From the NCBI GenBank assembly GCA_016839165.1, contig CP069300.1, positions 806,001 to 870,000 of the forward strand: a DNA stretch of 64,000 bases, read 5' to 3'. A program made the translations under genes and the position numbers. Numbering within the stretch: position 1 is the first letter of the stretch; the number at the start of each line of letters is the position of its first letter. The DNA is from Bradyrhizobium sp. PSBB068 (GTDB lineage Bacteria; Pseudomonadota; Alphaproteobacteria; Rhizobiales; Xanthobacteraceae). Below the pieces are notes generated by a model. That model saw only the letters and a program-made list of their open reading frames with translations, did not search any database and was not told the origin of the DNA. This document shows positions 38,328 through 47,371 of this stretch, piece by piece.

Positions 38328-38599
38328 GTCGGTTTGACCTTGCGGTTGATCGAAGGCGCAACAGCGCCGGCGCGCGAATACTTCGCGCGACACGACGGAT
38401 TGAAATGGTGTTGATGACGTCTAAGGAATCCGGACGGCGCGCGATCGCCGGCCGGCTAATTGCCTGCGTGCAGACGTCCGGCGCGCAATCCGAGGCGCGC
38501 AATGCGGGTGTCGATGCTCAGCATGTCGATCATGGCAGCATCAACATAGCCGCTCGTGCCGTCGCATCCATTGCGGCGAAAGCGCGCACGCGCCGCACG

Positions 38600-39130
38600 T
38601 CAGGGCTGGCCGATGCCGGTGAGGCCGAGCGCAGCACCTGCGGCGAGCGCGAGCAGCGGATGGATGCGGGTCGTGGTGGTGGCGATCGCGACGCTGGCCG
38701 CGATCAGGATCGTGCCCCAGCTCGAGGCAGAGGCGTGGGTTATGATGATGGCGCTGGCGGTGACGAGGCCGGCGGTGACTGGGACCAGCCCGGCCTGCAC
38801 GGTGCGCCGCCAGGGTCGGTCCTTGAAGCGCTCCCAGAGCCGCAGTGCAAAGCCGGTGACCAGCGACGACGGACCGAACTTGGCGAGCGAGGTCACCAGC
38901 ACGCCGGAGAAGCCCGCGACATGCCAGCCGACCAGCGGCACCACCATCATGTTCGGCCCGGGCGCGGCCTGCGCCAGCGCGAAAAGCGCGCCGAATTCCT
39001 GCGCCGTCATCCAGTGATGGATGTCGACCACCTGACGCTGCATCTCGGGCAGGATGGTGTTGCCGCCGCCGAAGGCCAGTAGGGAGAGCTCGGCGAAGAT
39101 CAGTGCGAGCGTGACGAGGGTTGCAGTCAT
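38600..39130 (-). CDS. Chromate transporter, second short subunit
   Basis: A 176-residue membrane protein of the CHR family. It carries the half-size motif GGGNTILPEMQRQVVD near the N-terminus and LAQAAPGPNMMVVPLVGW. Two short CHR proteins form a heterodimer equivalent to full-length ChrA and export chromate. The start overlaps the stop of the partner by four bases (39127-39130). The N-terminal helix is missing some of the usual charge but the pair is complete. Confidence 0.88.
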   Translation of the reverse strand: MTATLVTLALIFAELSLLAFGGGNTILPEMQRQVVDIHHWMTAQEFGALFALAQAAPGPNMMVVPLVGWHVAGFSGVLVTSLAKFGPSSLVTGFALRLWERFKDRPWRRTVQAGLVPVTAGLVTASAIIITHASASSWGTILIAASVAIATTTTRIHPLLALAAGAALGLTGIGQP

Positions 39131-39693
39131 GATGCCTGCCTCGCGCGCAGCAAGATGCTGAGCGGCGCCAGTGTCAGCAGCGTCGGCAGCAGCGGCAGCC
39201 GGAGCACCGCGATCGCGAGCACGCAGAGCGCGCCGATGACGAGGCCGAGCACATCGCGGCGCAGCGGCCAGGCGATCTTGATCGCGGTGGAGATCAAAAG
39301 CCCGGCTGCGGCTGCGGCGAGGCCGCCGAACAGATGGCGCACGACGAGGTCGTCGGCGAAACGGGCGTAGATCATGCCAAGGCCGATCACGACGGCGGTC
39401 GGCACCGCGATCAGCCCGATGATCGAGGCGAAGGCGCCGGGAATGCCGCGAAACTTCAGCCCGACCGCGACCGACATGTTGATGATGTTGCCGCCGGGCA
39501 GGAACTGGCAGAGCCCGAGCAGGTCGGTGAACTCGGCGCCGGTGAGCCAGCCGCGCTTCTCCACCATCATGTGGCGCGCCAAGGGCAGCACGCCGCCGAA
39601 GCCGGTCAGTCCGAGGATGAAGAAGCCCGCGAACAACTCGCCGATATCGGGCGCCTCGTGCTTGGTGGTGAGGGTGGCGGGGGCTGCATCCAT
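39127..39693 (-). CDS. Chromate transporter, first short subunit
   Basis: A 188-residue membrane protein with the CHR signature FFILGLTGFGGVLPLARHMMVEKRGWL and the FLPGGNIINMSVAVG segment. It is the first gene of the pair. I chose the start at 39693 (MDAAPATL) over the ORF's first ATG at 39759. Five hydrophobic helices. The LysR gene upstream diverges from it. Confidence 0.88.
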   Translation of the reverse strand: MDAAPATLTTKHEAPDIGELFAGFFILGLTGFGGVLPLARHMMVEKRGWLTGAEFTDLLGLCQFLPGGNIINMSVAVGLKFRGIPGAFASIIGLIAVPTAVVIGLGMIYARFADDLVVRHLFGGLAAAAAGLLISTAIKIAWPLRRDVLGLVIGALCVLAIAVLRLPLLPTLLTLAPLSILLRARQAS

Positions 39694-39760
39694 CGGCGCG
39701 TCGGCTCCGTTTCTTGTCGTGTTCGACCCGAACCTAGTTTGCGATGCTCCAAATATCAAA

Positions 39761-39801
39761 TATATGGATCATTGAATTATCATATCTGCTGTATATGGAT
39801 C
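39761..39801. promoter_or_regulatory. Direct repeats in the chr/LysR divergent region
   Basis: TATATGGATC occurs twice, at 39761-39770 and 39792-39801, exactly 31 bases apart (three helical turns). The stretch is AT-rich in a GC-rich window and also contains ATATG/CATAT inverted halves. This fits two half-sites for the adjacent LysR regulator, whose start is at 39808. Confidence 0.55.
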
Positions 39802-39807
39802 GGTCCT

Positions 39808-40725
39808 ATGATCGAGCTGCGCCATCTCCGCTATGCCGTCGCGGTCGCCGAGGAAGGCCATATCACCCGCGCTGCCGCTCGCCTCGGCATCCAGCAGCCG
39901 CCGCTGAGCCAGCAGATCCGGGCGCTGGAGGCCGCGATCGGCGCGCCGCTGTTTCGCCGGCAGCCGCGCGGGGTCGAACTGACAGCCGCCGGCCGCGCCT
40001 TCGTGGAGAAGGCACGCGCGATCCTGCGCGACACCGACCTCGCCGTGGAAGCCGCGCGCCGCGCCAGCCGCGGCCAGGAGGGCCAGCTTGCGATCGGCTT
40101 CACCTCGTCGGCGGCCTTCCATCCCTTCGTCACCGGCGTGATGCGCGAAATGCGCGAGCGCGCGCCGGCGATCAGATTGTCGCTGGAGGAGGCCTCGACC
40201 GGCGAGCTGATCGAAGCCGTCGAGGCGGACCGGCTCGATGCGGCGTTCGTGCGCTCGCCGAGCGAGCGGCTGGAGAATCTCACGATCACGCATCTGCTCG
40301 ACGAGGAGATGCTGGTCGCGTTGCCCGACCATCATGCGCGCGCCCGCAAGGACACGCGGCGCCGGATTTCGCTGGCTTCGCTCGCCGACGAGCCGCTGAT
40401 CCTCTACCGCCGCCCGACCGGGCCGGGCCTCTACGACAGCATCATCGCCGCCTGCCGCGCGGCGGGCTTCAGCCCGAAGGTCGCGCAGGAGGCGACGCGG
40501 ATGGTGTCGACGCTCAGCCTCGTCGCCGCCGGGCTCGGGATTTCGATCGTGCCGGAATCGATGGCGCGGCTCGAGACCGCAGGCGTCTCCTATCTCCGCC
40601 TCGACCGTGCCACGGGCCTGGTCGCCCCGCTCGCGCTGGCGCGCAAGAAAGGCCCCGCCGGCGGCACGCTCGGCCGCCTGCTCGCCATCGTGACGCGGCG
40701 GGTCAAGGACCGCGCCGAAACTTAG
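39808..40725 (+). CDS. LysR family transcriptional regulator
   Basis: The product has 305 residues. Winged helix-turn-helix: 1-60 (LRHLRYAVAVAEEGHITRAAARLGIQQPPLSQQI). The effector domain runs from about 90 (GQLAIGFTSSAAFHPF) to the end. It resembles LysR proteins that answer to aromatic acids, but chromate or another signal is suggested by the divergent chr genes. The ATG at 39808 overlaps the second direct repeat's end, so the upstream sites are close to the start. Confidence 0.93.
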   Translation: MIELRHLRYAVAVAEEGHITRAAARLGIQQPPLSQQIRALEAAIGAPLFRRQPRGVELTAAGRAFVEKARAILRDTDLAVEAARRASRGQEGQLAIGFTSSAAFHPFVTGVMREMRERAPAIRLSLEEASTGELIEAVEADRLDAAFVRSPSERLENLTITHLLDEEMLVALPDHHARARKDTRRRISLASLADEPLILYRRPTGPGLYDSIIAACRAAGFSPKVAQEATRMVSTLSLVAAGLGISIVPESMARLETAGVSYLRLDRATGLVAPLALARKKGPAGGTLGRLLAIVTRRVKDRAET

Positions 40726-40737
40726 CGCGCTGCGCCG

Positions 40738-41409
40738 TCACGCCCCCATGGGGTTGAAGGCCGGTCCGGACCGTTGCCGCGGGATACGCACGCCGCGCCC
40801 GGCCAGATCACGCAACTGCACGAACATCATCGCAGTCATCAATGCGTCGTTGAAGGCATCATGCTGTCCAAGCGGCGGAATGCCGAGATCGCGCAGGATC
40901 GCGGCGAAGGAGAGGTCGATCGACGTGTTGGGAGGCGCGCCGCCATATTTGCGTTCGTAGTAGAGCCGTGAAACCTCGATGCGGTCGTTGGGCAGCTCGA
41001 TTCCCACCAGCGGAAGGACGTACTTGTCCAGCATGGCGATGTCGAAGTCGACATAGTAGCCGACCAGCGGGCGCGGACCGATAAAGCGCAGGAAACTCGG
41101 CAGGACCTTCCAGACGATCGGCGCTGCCTCGACGTCGGACCGGCGCAGGCGGTGGATCTTGATGGATTCCGCGCCCATCTCGCTGTCGGGGTGGATCACG
41201 ACTTCGAAATGCTCGCTGGTCAGAATCCGATTGCCGCGGATCTTGATTGCAGCAATGGCCACGACGTCGTCCTTGCGCACGTTGAGACCGGTGGTCTCGC
41301 AATCGATCACGACAAACTCGTCGTCCGGAGCCCGGCCGAACATGAAGCGATACGACTGGTCGCTCAGGGTCGCCTGATGCAGCAGCCGCTTGATCGCACG
41401 GGGCAGCAT
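40738..41409 (-). CDS. DEDDh 3'-5' exonuclease, DnaQ-like
   Basis: The 223-residue protein has the exonuclease motifs: ExoI with Asp and Glu (VVIDCETTGL), ExoII with Asp (LVGYYVDFDIAML) and ExoIII with His and Asp (GQHDAFNDALMTA), which is the DEDDh class. It is shorter than polymerase III epsilon and lacks the C-terminal polymerase-binding tail. It follows the DUF294 protein by one base, an order I know from other acetate-permease operons; its role there is unclear. Chosen start: MLPRAIKRLL at 41409. Confidence 0.88.
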   Translation of the reverse strand: MLPRAIKRLLHQATLSDQSYRFMFGRAPDDEFVVIDCETTGLNVRKDDVVAIAAIKIRGNRILTSEHFEVVIHPDSEMGAESIKIHRLRRSDVEAAPIVWKVLPSFLRFIGPRPLVGYYVDFDIAMLDKYVLPLVGIELPNDRIEVSRLYYERKYGGAPPNTSIDLSFAAILRDLGIPPLGQHDAFNDALMTAMMFVQLRDLAGRGVRIPRQRSGPAFNPMGA

Positions 41410-41410
41410 T

Positions 41411-43213
41411 TTAGAACATGCCGAGTTTGAAATGATGGCGGACAATGTCGCGGAATTGCTTGACCACCTGGAGCGCGTCGCGCAGCAGGTGGCGTTCAAT
41501 GCTGGACAGCTGTGCCGGTCTCACCAAGGTCCCCGATACGCCCGCGGATGCGGCGAGTTGCCCGTCGAGCCGAAGCGTCAGCAGGAAGCGGAAGGCCTGA
41601 TTCAAATCGCGTCCGAGGTCGGTTCGCAGTACGCCCAGCTCGCATAGCCGCGCGATCCGCTTGTCGGTGGAGGTCTCGCGCAGGCCCTGTTCGAGCGCCA
41701 GGCTGCGGACGCCGTGCACGACGGGAAAGATGCCGCCTTTCTTGAGGTCAAGTGCGTCTCCCGTGCCCTCGGAGGTAATCAGGTTGTTGAACAGGCCGAT
41801 CGGGGTTTCAAAGGCGTCGATTGCGCGGGCGAAGTGGGCGAGGAACGCCTGTTCGCCCCGGACCATGTCGATCAGCGCCGCCTTGGCGCTGTCGAGCAGT
41901 TGCGCGTTCCCCGCGATCGCCTGCGCGTCATAGATGATCGCCACGTTCATATGCGCGGTCTGGTCGGGAAGCACGATCCATCGGCGGAAATCCGCGAGAT
42001 AGTCCGAGAGCGGCTTCGACCACGCCGGATTGCGCACCATGATCTCGCCGGGACAGGGCGGAAAGCCGAAGCTCTCCAGAGTCGTGGAGAATTCGCTGCG
42101 GAACGGCTGAAGGATTTCGCTTCGGACCGGACCGGCCAGGATAAGGCCGTTGTCCTGGTCGGTGCGTGTGGTCTGCTCGCCGCGTCCCTCGCTGCCCATG
42201 ACGATCAGACAGCCGCTGGTTCGCAACTCGGCAGGCGCGATCATTTCGAACAGTCTGGACAGCAGGCGCCGGTTGAGGTCGGAGGCGATCTCCGCGATCA
42301 CCTCCACCTTGACGCCCTGTCTTCGCAGTGCCCGCGTTTGCGCCTCGATCTCGCGCGCAGCGATCGCCAGATCCTGCGGGCTGGAGGCGCGATCGATGCG
42401 GCCGGCGACGACCTGGGCGCTGCTTGCCAGGAATCCGAGAAGGTCGATGTCTTCGAGAATGCCGACGAACTGTTCGCCATCGCGCACGGCAAGGCGCCGC
42501 TTGTTGTACTTCGTCATGAGCAGCAGCGCCGAGGAGACGAAATCGTCCGGCCTGACCGACACGATGTCGAAATTGGCAAACTCGCCGACCGGCGTTTCGA
42601 TCGGCTTACGCCGTAACACCGCGGCCTTGGACAGGTTCATGCCCGTGATGATGCCGATCCGCTCGCCACTGCGCACGAACAGCGCGTTGCTGTCGATCTT
42701 GTGCATCAGGTGACCGGCAGCTTCAATCGTGTCGCTCGCAGCCACCAATGCCGGAGGATGGAGGAACAGCTCGCTGACCTTGGCGTGCATCAGCGAGCCG
42801 TAACGTTTCGCTTCCTCGTCGTTGGCGAGTTCATCGAGCTTCCGGGAGATGTCGCGGTAGAAGAATGCTGCAAATCGTGGGTTGGCCCTGATCAGGTTGA
42901 GCGCGACGGCCCTGGGGATCACGTAGCAAAGCGTTTCGTCGCGGGCGAGAAACTGATGCTCGCTCTCGCCGTGAACCAGCGCGCGGCTGTCGAAAGTGTC
43001 CTTGGGGCCGAGCAATGCGAGCAGGGCGGCCTCGCTGCGCTCCTCGACTGTGCCCTTGATCACGACATAGAGCGCGTCGGCCGGGGCGTCGCTGCCGATG
43101 ATCGTCTCACCCGGACTGAAGTATACGATATCGAGCGACGCCCGCAACGTCTCGCCCTCGTGCGGCGTCAGACGATCGAACGGCGGGTTGCTGATGTCGA
43201 ATGCCTTGGGCAT
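41411..43213 (-). CDS. cNMP-binding/CBS/DUF294 nucleotidyltransferase-like protein
   Basis: The product has 600 residues. In order: a cyclic-nucleotide-binding domain (about 10-115, LDIVYFSPGETIIGSDAPADALYVV), a CBS pair (about 150-270), a DUF294 putative nucleotidyltransferase domain with GSEGRGEQTTRTDQDNGLIL (about 335-450) and a DUF294 C-terminal helical domain. Proteins of this layout modify or regulate other proteins near acetate permease genes; the activity is unproven. The ATG at 43213 has GGAAG upstream. Operon with actP and the exonuclease. Confidence 0.9.
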   Translation of the reverse strand: MPKAFDISNPPFDRLTPHEGETLRASLDIVYFSPGETIIGSDAPADALYVVIKGTVEERSEAALLALLGPKDTFDSRALVHGESEHQFLARDETLCYVIPRAVALNLIRANPRFAAFFYRDISRKLDELANDEEAKRYGSLMHAKVSELFLHPPALVAASDTIEAAGHLMHKIDSNALFVRSGERIGIITGMNLSKAAVLRRKPIETPVGEFANFDIVSVRPDDFVSSALLLMTKYNKRRLAVRDGEQFVGILEDIDLLGFLASSAQVVAGRIDRASSPQDLAIAAREIEAQTRALRRQGVKVEVIAEIASDLNRRLLSRLFEMIAPAELRTSGCLIVMGSEGRGEQTTRTDQDNGLILAGPVRSEILQPFRSEFSTTLESFGFPPCPGEIMVRNPAWSKPLSDYLADFRRWIVLPDQTAHMNVAIIYDAQAIAGNAQLLDSAKAALIDMVRGEQAFLAHFARAIDAFETPIGLFNNLITSEGTGDALDLKKGGIFPVVHGVRSLALEQGLRETSTDKRIARLCELGVLRTDLGRDLNQAFRFLLTLRLDGQLAASAGVSGTLVRPAQLSSIERHLLRDALQVVKQFRDIVRHHFKLGMF

Positions 43214-43329
43214 TGCGGTCTTCCGGGGATGCGGACAGCGTGGACGACCTGACGGTTGACCTTGGAAAGGCGGCACCGGCCGGTCCACGCGACCCGTCCG
43301 GTGCCGAAGCGCGGTTGTTCAAGCCTGCT

Positions 43330-45021
43330 CTAGTGCGTCGTCGCCGAGGCTGCTCCGATGCCGGTCTGGCTGCGGACATATTGTGCATCGAAGCCGCTAC
43401 GGTCGATCGCGCCGCGCTTGCTGCGATCCAGTGTGGAGACCAGCCAGATGCCGGCAAATGCCAGCGCCATCGAGAACAGCGCCGGATTGTCCAGCTTGAC
43501 CGGTGCCGATCCCTTGGCGAATCCCAAGGTCACCTCCCAGACCGCCGGCGAGAGAACGACGCCGACGACGGCACTGATCAGGCCCAGGAATCCGCCGATC
43601 AGCGCGCCCCGCGTCGTCAGTCCTTTCCAGAAGATCGACATCACGAGCACCGGGAAATTGCAGGATGCCGCAATGGCGAAGGCGAGGCCCACCATGAAGG
43701 CGACATTCTGGTTCTCGAACACGATACCGAGGAAAATCGCCAGTACGCCAAGCACCAGCGTCGCGACCTTCGAGACGCGAATCTCATCCTGCTCGTTGGC
43801 ATTGCCGCCCTTGATCACCATGCCATAGAGGTCGTGGCTGATGGATGATGCCCCGGCGAGGGCCAACCCCGACACCACCGCGAGGATGGTGGCGAAGGCG
43901 ACGGCGGAAATGAAGCCAAGAAACAGGTTGCCGCCGACGGCGTTGGCGAGGTGAATCGCCGCCATGTTGGAGCCGCCCTTGATTGCCGCGATTCCGCTCT
44001 TGGTCTTCTCGAGGATGCTCCCGTCCAGGAACATCGCGTCGGTCGACACCAGGGTGATCGCGCCGAAGCCGATGATGAAGGTCAGGATATAGAAATAGCC
44101 GATGAAGCCGGTGGCGTAGAACACCGATTTGCGCGCGGCCTGGGCGTCCTTGACGGTGAAGAAGCGCATCAGGATGTGAGGCAGCCCTGCCGTTCCGAAC
44201 ATCAGCGCCAGGCCCAGCGAGATTGCCGACAGCGGATTGGAAATCAGGCTGCCGGGCTCCATGATCGCGAGCTTCTTGGGATGCACTTGGGTTGCCTTGG
44301 CGAACAGCGCTTCCGGGCTGAAGCCGTATTTATAGAGGACGGCTCCGGCCATGAACGTCGCGCCCGAGAGCAGCAGCACCGCCTTGATGATCTGCACCCA
44401 TGTCGTCGCCTTCATGCCGCCGAACGTCACGTAGACCATCATCAGGCCGCCGACCAGGACGACTGCGATCCAGTAGTCGAGGCCGAACAGCAACTGGATC
44501 AGCTTGCCGGCCCCGACCATCTGGGCGATCAGATAGAACGCGACGGTCACCAGCGAGCCGCATGCCGCCAGGATGCGGATGTCGGTTTGCCCGAGCCGAA
44601 ACGACGTCACGTCGGCAAAGGTGAACTTGCCGAGGTTGCGCAGCTGCTCGGCGATCAGGAAGGTGACGATCGGCCATCCCACCAGCCAGCCGACCGAGTA
44701 GATCAGGCCGTCGTAACCCGAGGTGTAGACGAGGCCCGAGATGCCAAGGAACGAGGCCGCAGACATATAGTCGCCGGCGATCGCAAGGCCATTCTGAAAG
44801 CCGGTGATTCCGCCGCCTGCGGAATAGAAGTCGGCCGCCGATGCGGTCCGCTTTGCGGCCCAATAGGTGATGACGAGCGTGAGGCCGACAAATCCGACGA
44901 ACATGCCGATCGCCGCCCAGTTGATCGCCTGCTTGGCGCCGCCCTCGACGGTACCCGCTGCAAGAGCGAGCGTGGGCACGCTCGCGAGCAGGATTGCCAG
45001 CAACCAGGAGAGCTTTTTCAT
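43330..45021 (-). CDS. actP: Cation/acetate symporter ActP
   Basis: The 563-residue sodium:solute symporter has a signal-like N-terminus ([21 protein letters not shown]) and about 13 helices. The family signature [40 protein letters not shown] is typical of ActP. It imports acetate and perhaps propionate or glycolate. The gene overlaps the DUF485 gene by one base upstream, as in yjcH-actP of E. coli. There is no acs gene nearby; acetate activation must be elsewhere. Confidence 0.95.
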   Translation of the reverse strand: MKKLSWLLAILLASVPTLALAAGTVEGGAKQAINWAAIGMFVGFVGLTLVITYWAAKRTASAADFYSAGGGITGFQNGLAIAGDYMSAASFLGISGLVYTSGYDGLIYSVGWLVGWPIVTFLIAEQLRNLGKFTFADVTSFRLGQTDIRILAACGSLVTVAFYLIAQMVGAGKLIQLLFGLDYWIAVVLVGGLMMVYVTFGGMKATTWVQIIKAVLLLSGATFMAGAVLYKYGFSPEALFAKATQVHPKKLAIMEPGSLISNPLSAISLGLALMFGTAGLPHILMRFFTVKDAQAARKSVFYATGFIGYFYILTFIIGFGAITLVSTDAMFLDGSILEKTKSGIAAIKGGSNMAAIHLANAVGGNLFLGFISAVAFATILAVVSGLALAGASSISHDLYGMVIKGGNANEQDEIRVSKVATLVLGVLAIFLGIVFENQNVAFMVGLAFAIAASCNFPVLVMSIFWKGLTTRGALIGGFLGLISAVVGVVLSPAVWEVTLGFAKGSAPVKLDNPALFSMALAFAGIWLVSTLDRSKRGAIDRSGFDAQYVRSQTGIGAASATTH

Positions 45022-45323
45022 CAGCGGTTCTCCTCGATGATCTTGCGAATGAGTCCGTCATAGCTGGAGTTCGCCCGGCGCACATAGATGCCGGTCAGCA
45101 CGAAGGCGAGCACGATGACGGACAGTCCGATCGGTATGCCGATCGTTGTCACGCCGCTGCCGAGCGGTGTGCCGAGAAACTTGGGAGCGTAGGCGATCAG
45201 CAGGATGAAGCCGAAATAGACGATCAGCATCATCAGCGACAGCATCCAACCGAGCGACGAACGCCGGCGCACGAGCTCCTGGTAGTTCGGATCGCGTTCG
45301 ATCCCTGCGAGATTGTTGCTCAC
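45021..45323 (-). CDS. DUF485 membrane protein, YjcH type
   Basis: The 100-residue protein has two hydrophobic helices ([22 protein letters not shown] and [21 protein letters not shown]) flanked by basic loops and starts at a GTG. It is the standard partner encoded before actP and probably helps permease function. Start sequence [25 protein letters not shown] matches the DUF485 N-terminus. It opens a four-gene operon (DUF485, actP, DUF294, exonuclease). Confidence 0.93.
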   Translation of the reverse strand: MSNNLAGIERDPNYQELVRRRSSLGWMLSLMMLIVYFGFILLIAYAPKFLGTPLGSGVTTIGIPIGLSVIVLAFVLTGIYVRRANSSYDGLIRKIIEENR

Positions 45324-45669
45324 ATCATGATCCCTGGTGTTCTTCCCGTTGAGACAGCCCCTTGGCCGGGGTACTCGGGCTCTATTGCGCTGTCCGCGCT
45401 GCAGCCTCCATGATCCAGATCAAAAAAAGTCGGCCTTATCGGAGGGAACGGGTCGCCGGCCGCGCCATCGGTGTTGCGCGAAATGGCCGGAAATCGCCGC
45501 CGGCTCGGCTGCCACGTTCGAATGGCGCGGAATGTGGGGACTTTGGCGGGACCGGATTGCGTCGCGGGGCTAGATCACGCGCATCGAACCCGCTTGATGT
45601 TCGGCTGATGGCATCAGCTCAGCTTCGGAAACTGCGCGGGTTCAATCATCACAGTGAAAGGCAGTTCCC
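45324..45669. other. Intergenic region between actP operon and AhpD-like gene
   Basis: This 346-base divergent gap contains a FixK/FNR-like dyad (separate entry) and a T/A-rich patch at 45419-45436. The plus-strand open frames (45337-45673) show no protein character. No terminator or sigma-54 site was found. Confidence 0.45.
45410..45423. promoter_or_regulatory. FixK/FNR-like box upstream of the acetate operon
   Basis: ATGATCCAGATCAA differs from the TTGAT-N4-ATCAA consensus at one base and matches the Bradyrhizobium FixK2 box TTG(A/C)-N6-(T/G)CAA at seven of eight fixed positions. It lies about 90 bases before the DUF485 start. Micro-oxic control of acetate uptake would fit a nitrogen-fixing lifestyle; this is a suggestion only. 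Confidence 0.45.
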
Positions 45670-46218
45670 ATGACACGTTTTCCTGTCCATACGCTCGATA
45701 CCGCCCCGGAAGCCTCGAAGCCCTCGCTGCGCGACGCCGAGGCGCGATTTGGCATGATCCCCAACCTTGCGGCGGCGATGGCGACGTCGCCCGTGCTGAT
45801 CCAGAGCTTCATCGGCATCTTCGACAAGGTCCATGGCGGCAGTTTCGCCGAGCCGCAGATCCAGACCGTGCTGCTCACCGACGCGGTGACCAATCGCTGT
45901 AGCTGGGCGGTCGCACTGCATTCCGTGCTCGGCTTGCAGGCCGGTCTCGATCCGGCCGACGTCGAGGCGATGCGGGCCGGACGCTCGCCTGCGGACAAGC
46001 AGCTCGGCGCGCTCTCGACGCTGGCACGGACATTGATCGAAAAGCGCGGGCGGCTCGACGAGCAGGACACCGAGACGTTCCTGGCGGCCGGGTTCAGCAA
46101 GGAGCTGCTGCTCGAGGTGATCACCATCGTGGCGGCGTCGACCATCACGAACTACACCGGCAGCGTGACCAATCCGCCGCTGGAAGCGGGGTTGCAGGCG
46201 CATGCCTGGAACGGCTGA
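45670..46218 (+). CDS. AhpD-like/carboxymuconolactone decarboxylase family protein
   Basis: The 182-residue helical protein belongs to the peroxidase-related AhpD/CMD family. The family's active motif C-x2-C-x3-H appears here as Cys77-Ser-Trp-Ala80-x3-His84, so the second, peroxidatic Cys is Ala. It probably is not a normal peroxidase and may bind metal or act in another way. The rest is well conserved (RFGMIPNLAAAMATSPVLIQSF, NPPLEAGLQAHAW). The ATG at 45670 follows GAAAGGC. Single gene before a short palindrome. Confidence 0.85.
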   Translation: MTRFPVHTLDTAPEASKPSLRDAEARFGMIPNLAAAMATSPVLIQSFIGIFDKVHGGSFAEPQIQTVLLTDAVTNRCSWAVALHSVLGLQAGLDPADVEAMRAGRSPADKQLGALSTLARTLIEKRGRLDEQDTETFLAAGFSKELLLEVITIVAASTITNYTGSVTNPPLEAGLQAHAWNG

Positions 46219-46253
46219 GTATCAGACATTGCGCGCCGGCCATGCGCGCTCGC

Positions 46254-46282
46254 TTCACCTCTCCCCATTGGGGAGAGGTGAA
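46254..46282. repeat. Short REP-like palindrome, CTCTCCCC type
   Basis: TTCACCTCTCCCCA pairs perfectly with TGGGGAGAGGTGAA across one base. It lies between the convergent AhpD-like and GlxA-type genes and may end both transcripts. Related palindromes occur at 50008-50030 and 50116-50138, and a decayed one at 63521-63550. Confidence 0.8.
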
Positions 46283-46316
46283 CTTCCGCTGCCGATCCAG
46301 GTTCGACCCAATTCCA

Positions 46317-47318
46317 TCATGCCTGGCCCGCAAACCTCGCGCGGTAGTCCTGCGGCGTGGTGGCCAGCAATCGCAGGAAGCTGCGGCGCATGGTCTCCTC
46401 GGAGCCGAAGCCGCAGCGTTGGGCGATCCGCTTGATCGGCAGCCGCGTCTCCGAGAGCAGGTGCCGGGCACCCTCGACCCTCAGGCGCTCGATCGCGCGC
46501 GCCGGCGTCAACCCAGTCGCCTCGGCATAGTGCCGGCTGAAGCTGCGCTCGCTCATGCCGGCCTGGTTCGCCAATGTGGGAAGCGAGAGATCGTCGGCCA
46601 GATGGCTGCTGATCCAGTCATGCAGCGCGCTGAACCTGTCGTCGGCCGTTTGCAGCGACAGGATCTCGCTGAATTGCGCCTGCCCGCCGGGCCGCTTGAG
46701 AAACACCACCAGATAGCGCGCGACGGCAAGCGCCGCCGCGCGGCCGAGATCATCCTCGACCAGCGCCAAAGCGAGATCGATGCCCGACGTGACGCCGGCC
46801 GATGTCCAGAACGTTCCGTCGCGCACGAAGATCGGATCGGACTCGACCCGGACGTCGGGAAAGCGCGCGGCGAGCTCTTCCCAAAATCCCCAATGTGTCA
46901 CGGCGCGACGGCCGTCGAGCGCGCCTGACGCGGCGAGCAGGAACGCGCCGGTGCAGACCGATGCGGTGCGGCGGGCGTCTGCGCTACGCTTGCGCACCCA
47001 ATCCACCAGGATGCGATCGGACGATGCGGCGTTGACGCCATCGCCGCCAGGAATCACCAGCGTGTCGACCGCGGTACCGATGGCGGGTAACGGATGCACC
47101 GCGATCCCAACGCCGGCCGACGCCTCGACCGTCGGGCCGTCCTTGGCAACGACGCGGACGTCGTAGGGCTCGGCGTTGCCTGCCCTGGCCGTCAGCGCGT
47201 TGGCCGACGCGAACACCTGCAACGGCCCGGTGACGTCGAGCAGTTGCACCGCTGGATAGGCCAGCACTTCGATCACGCGCCGGTTGCTTGGCGGAGAATG
47301 TGGGGGCTTTGGCGTCAT
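46317..47318 (-). CDS. GlxA-type transcriptional regulator (DJ-1/PfpI plus AraC domains)
   Basis: The product has 333 residues with the chosen start MTPKPPH. An N-terminal DJ-1/PfpI domain (about 15-190) has the nucleophile-elbow Cys in ASVCTGAFLLAASG, and a C-terminal AraC helix-turn-helix (about 235-330) with SLPTLANQAGMSERSFSRHYAEATGLTPA and the second helix pair IKRIAQRCGFGSEETMRRSF. A longer ATG start at 47354 would leave only 17 bases before the divergent gene, so I prefer 47318, though neither has a good ribosome site. Likely regulator of the divergent DJ-1 gene. Confidence 0.9.
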   Translation of the reverse strand: MTPKPPHSPPSNRRVIEVLAYPAVQLLDVTGPLQVFASANALTARAGNAEPYDVRVVAKDGPTVEASAGVGIAVHPLPAIGTAVDTLVIPGGDGVNAASSDRILVDWVRKRSADARRTASVCTGAFLLAASGALDGRRAVTHWGFWEELAARFPDVRVESDPIFVRDGTFWTSAGVTSGIDLALALVEDDLGRAAALAVARYLVVFLKRPGGQAQFSEILSLQTADDRFSALHDWISSHLADDLSLPTLANQAGMSERSFSRHYAEATGLTPARAIERLRVEGARHLLSETRLPIKRIAQRCGFGSEETMRRSFLRLLATTPQDYRARFAGQA

Positions 47319-47371
47319 CGCCGAAGCGTGCCGCGCTAGGTTTGCTTTGTCCATAGTGCAAGGAGAGCCCG

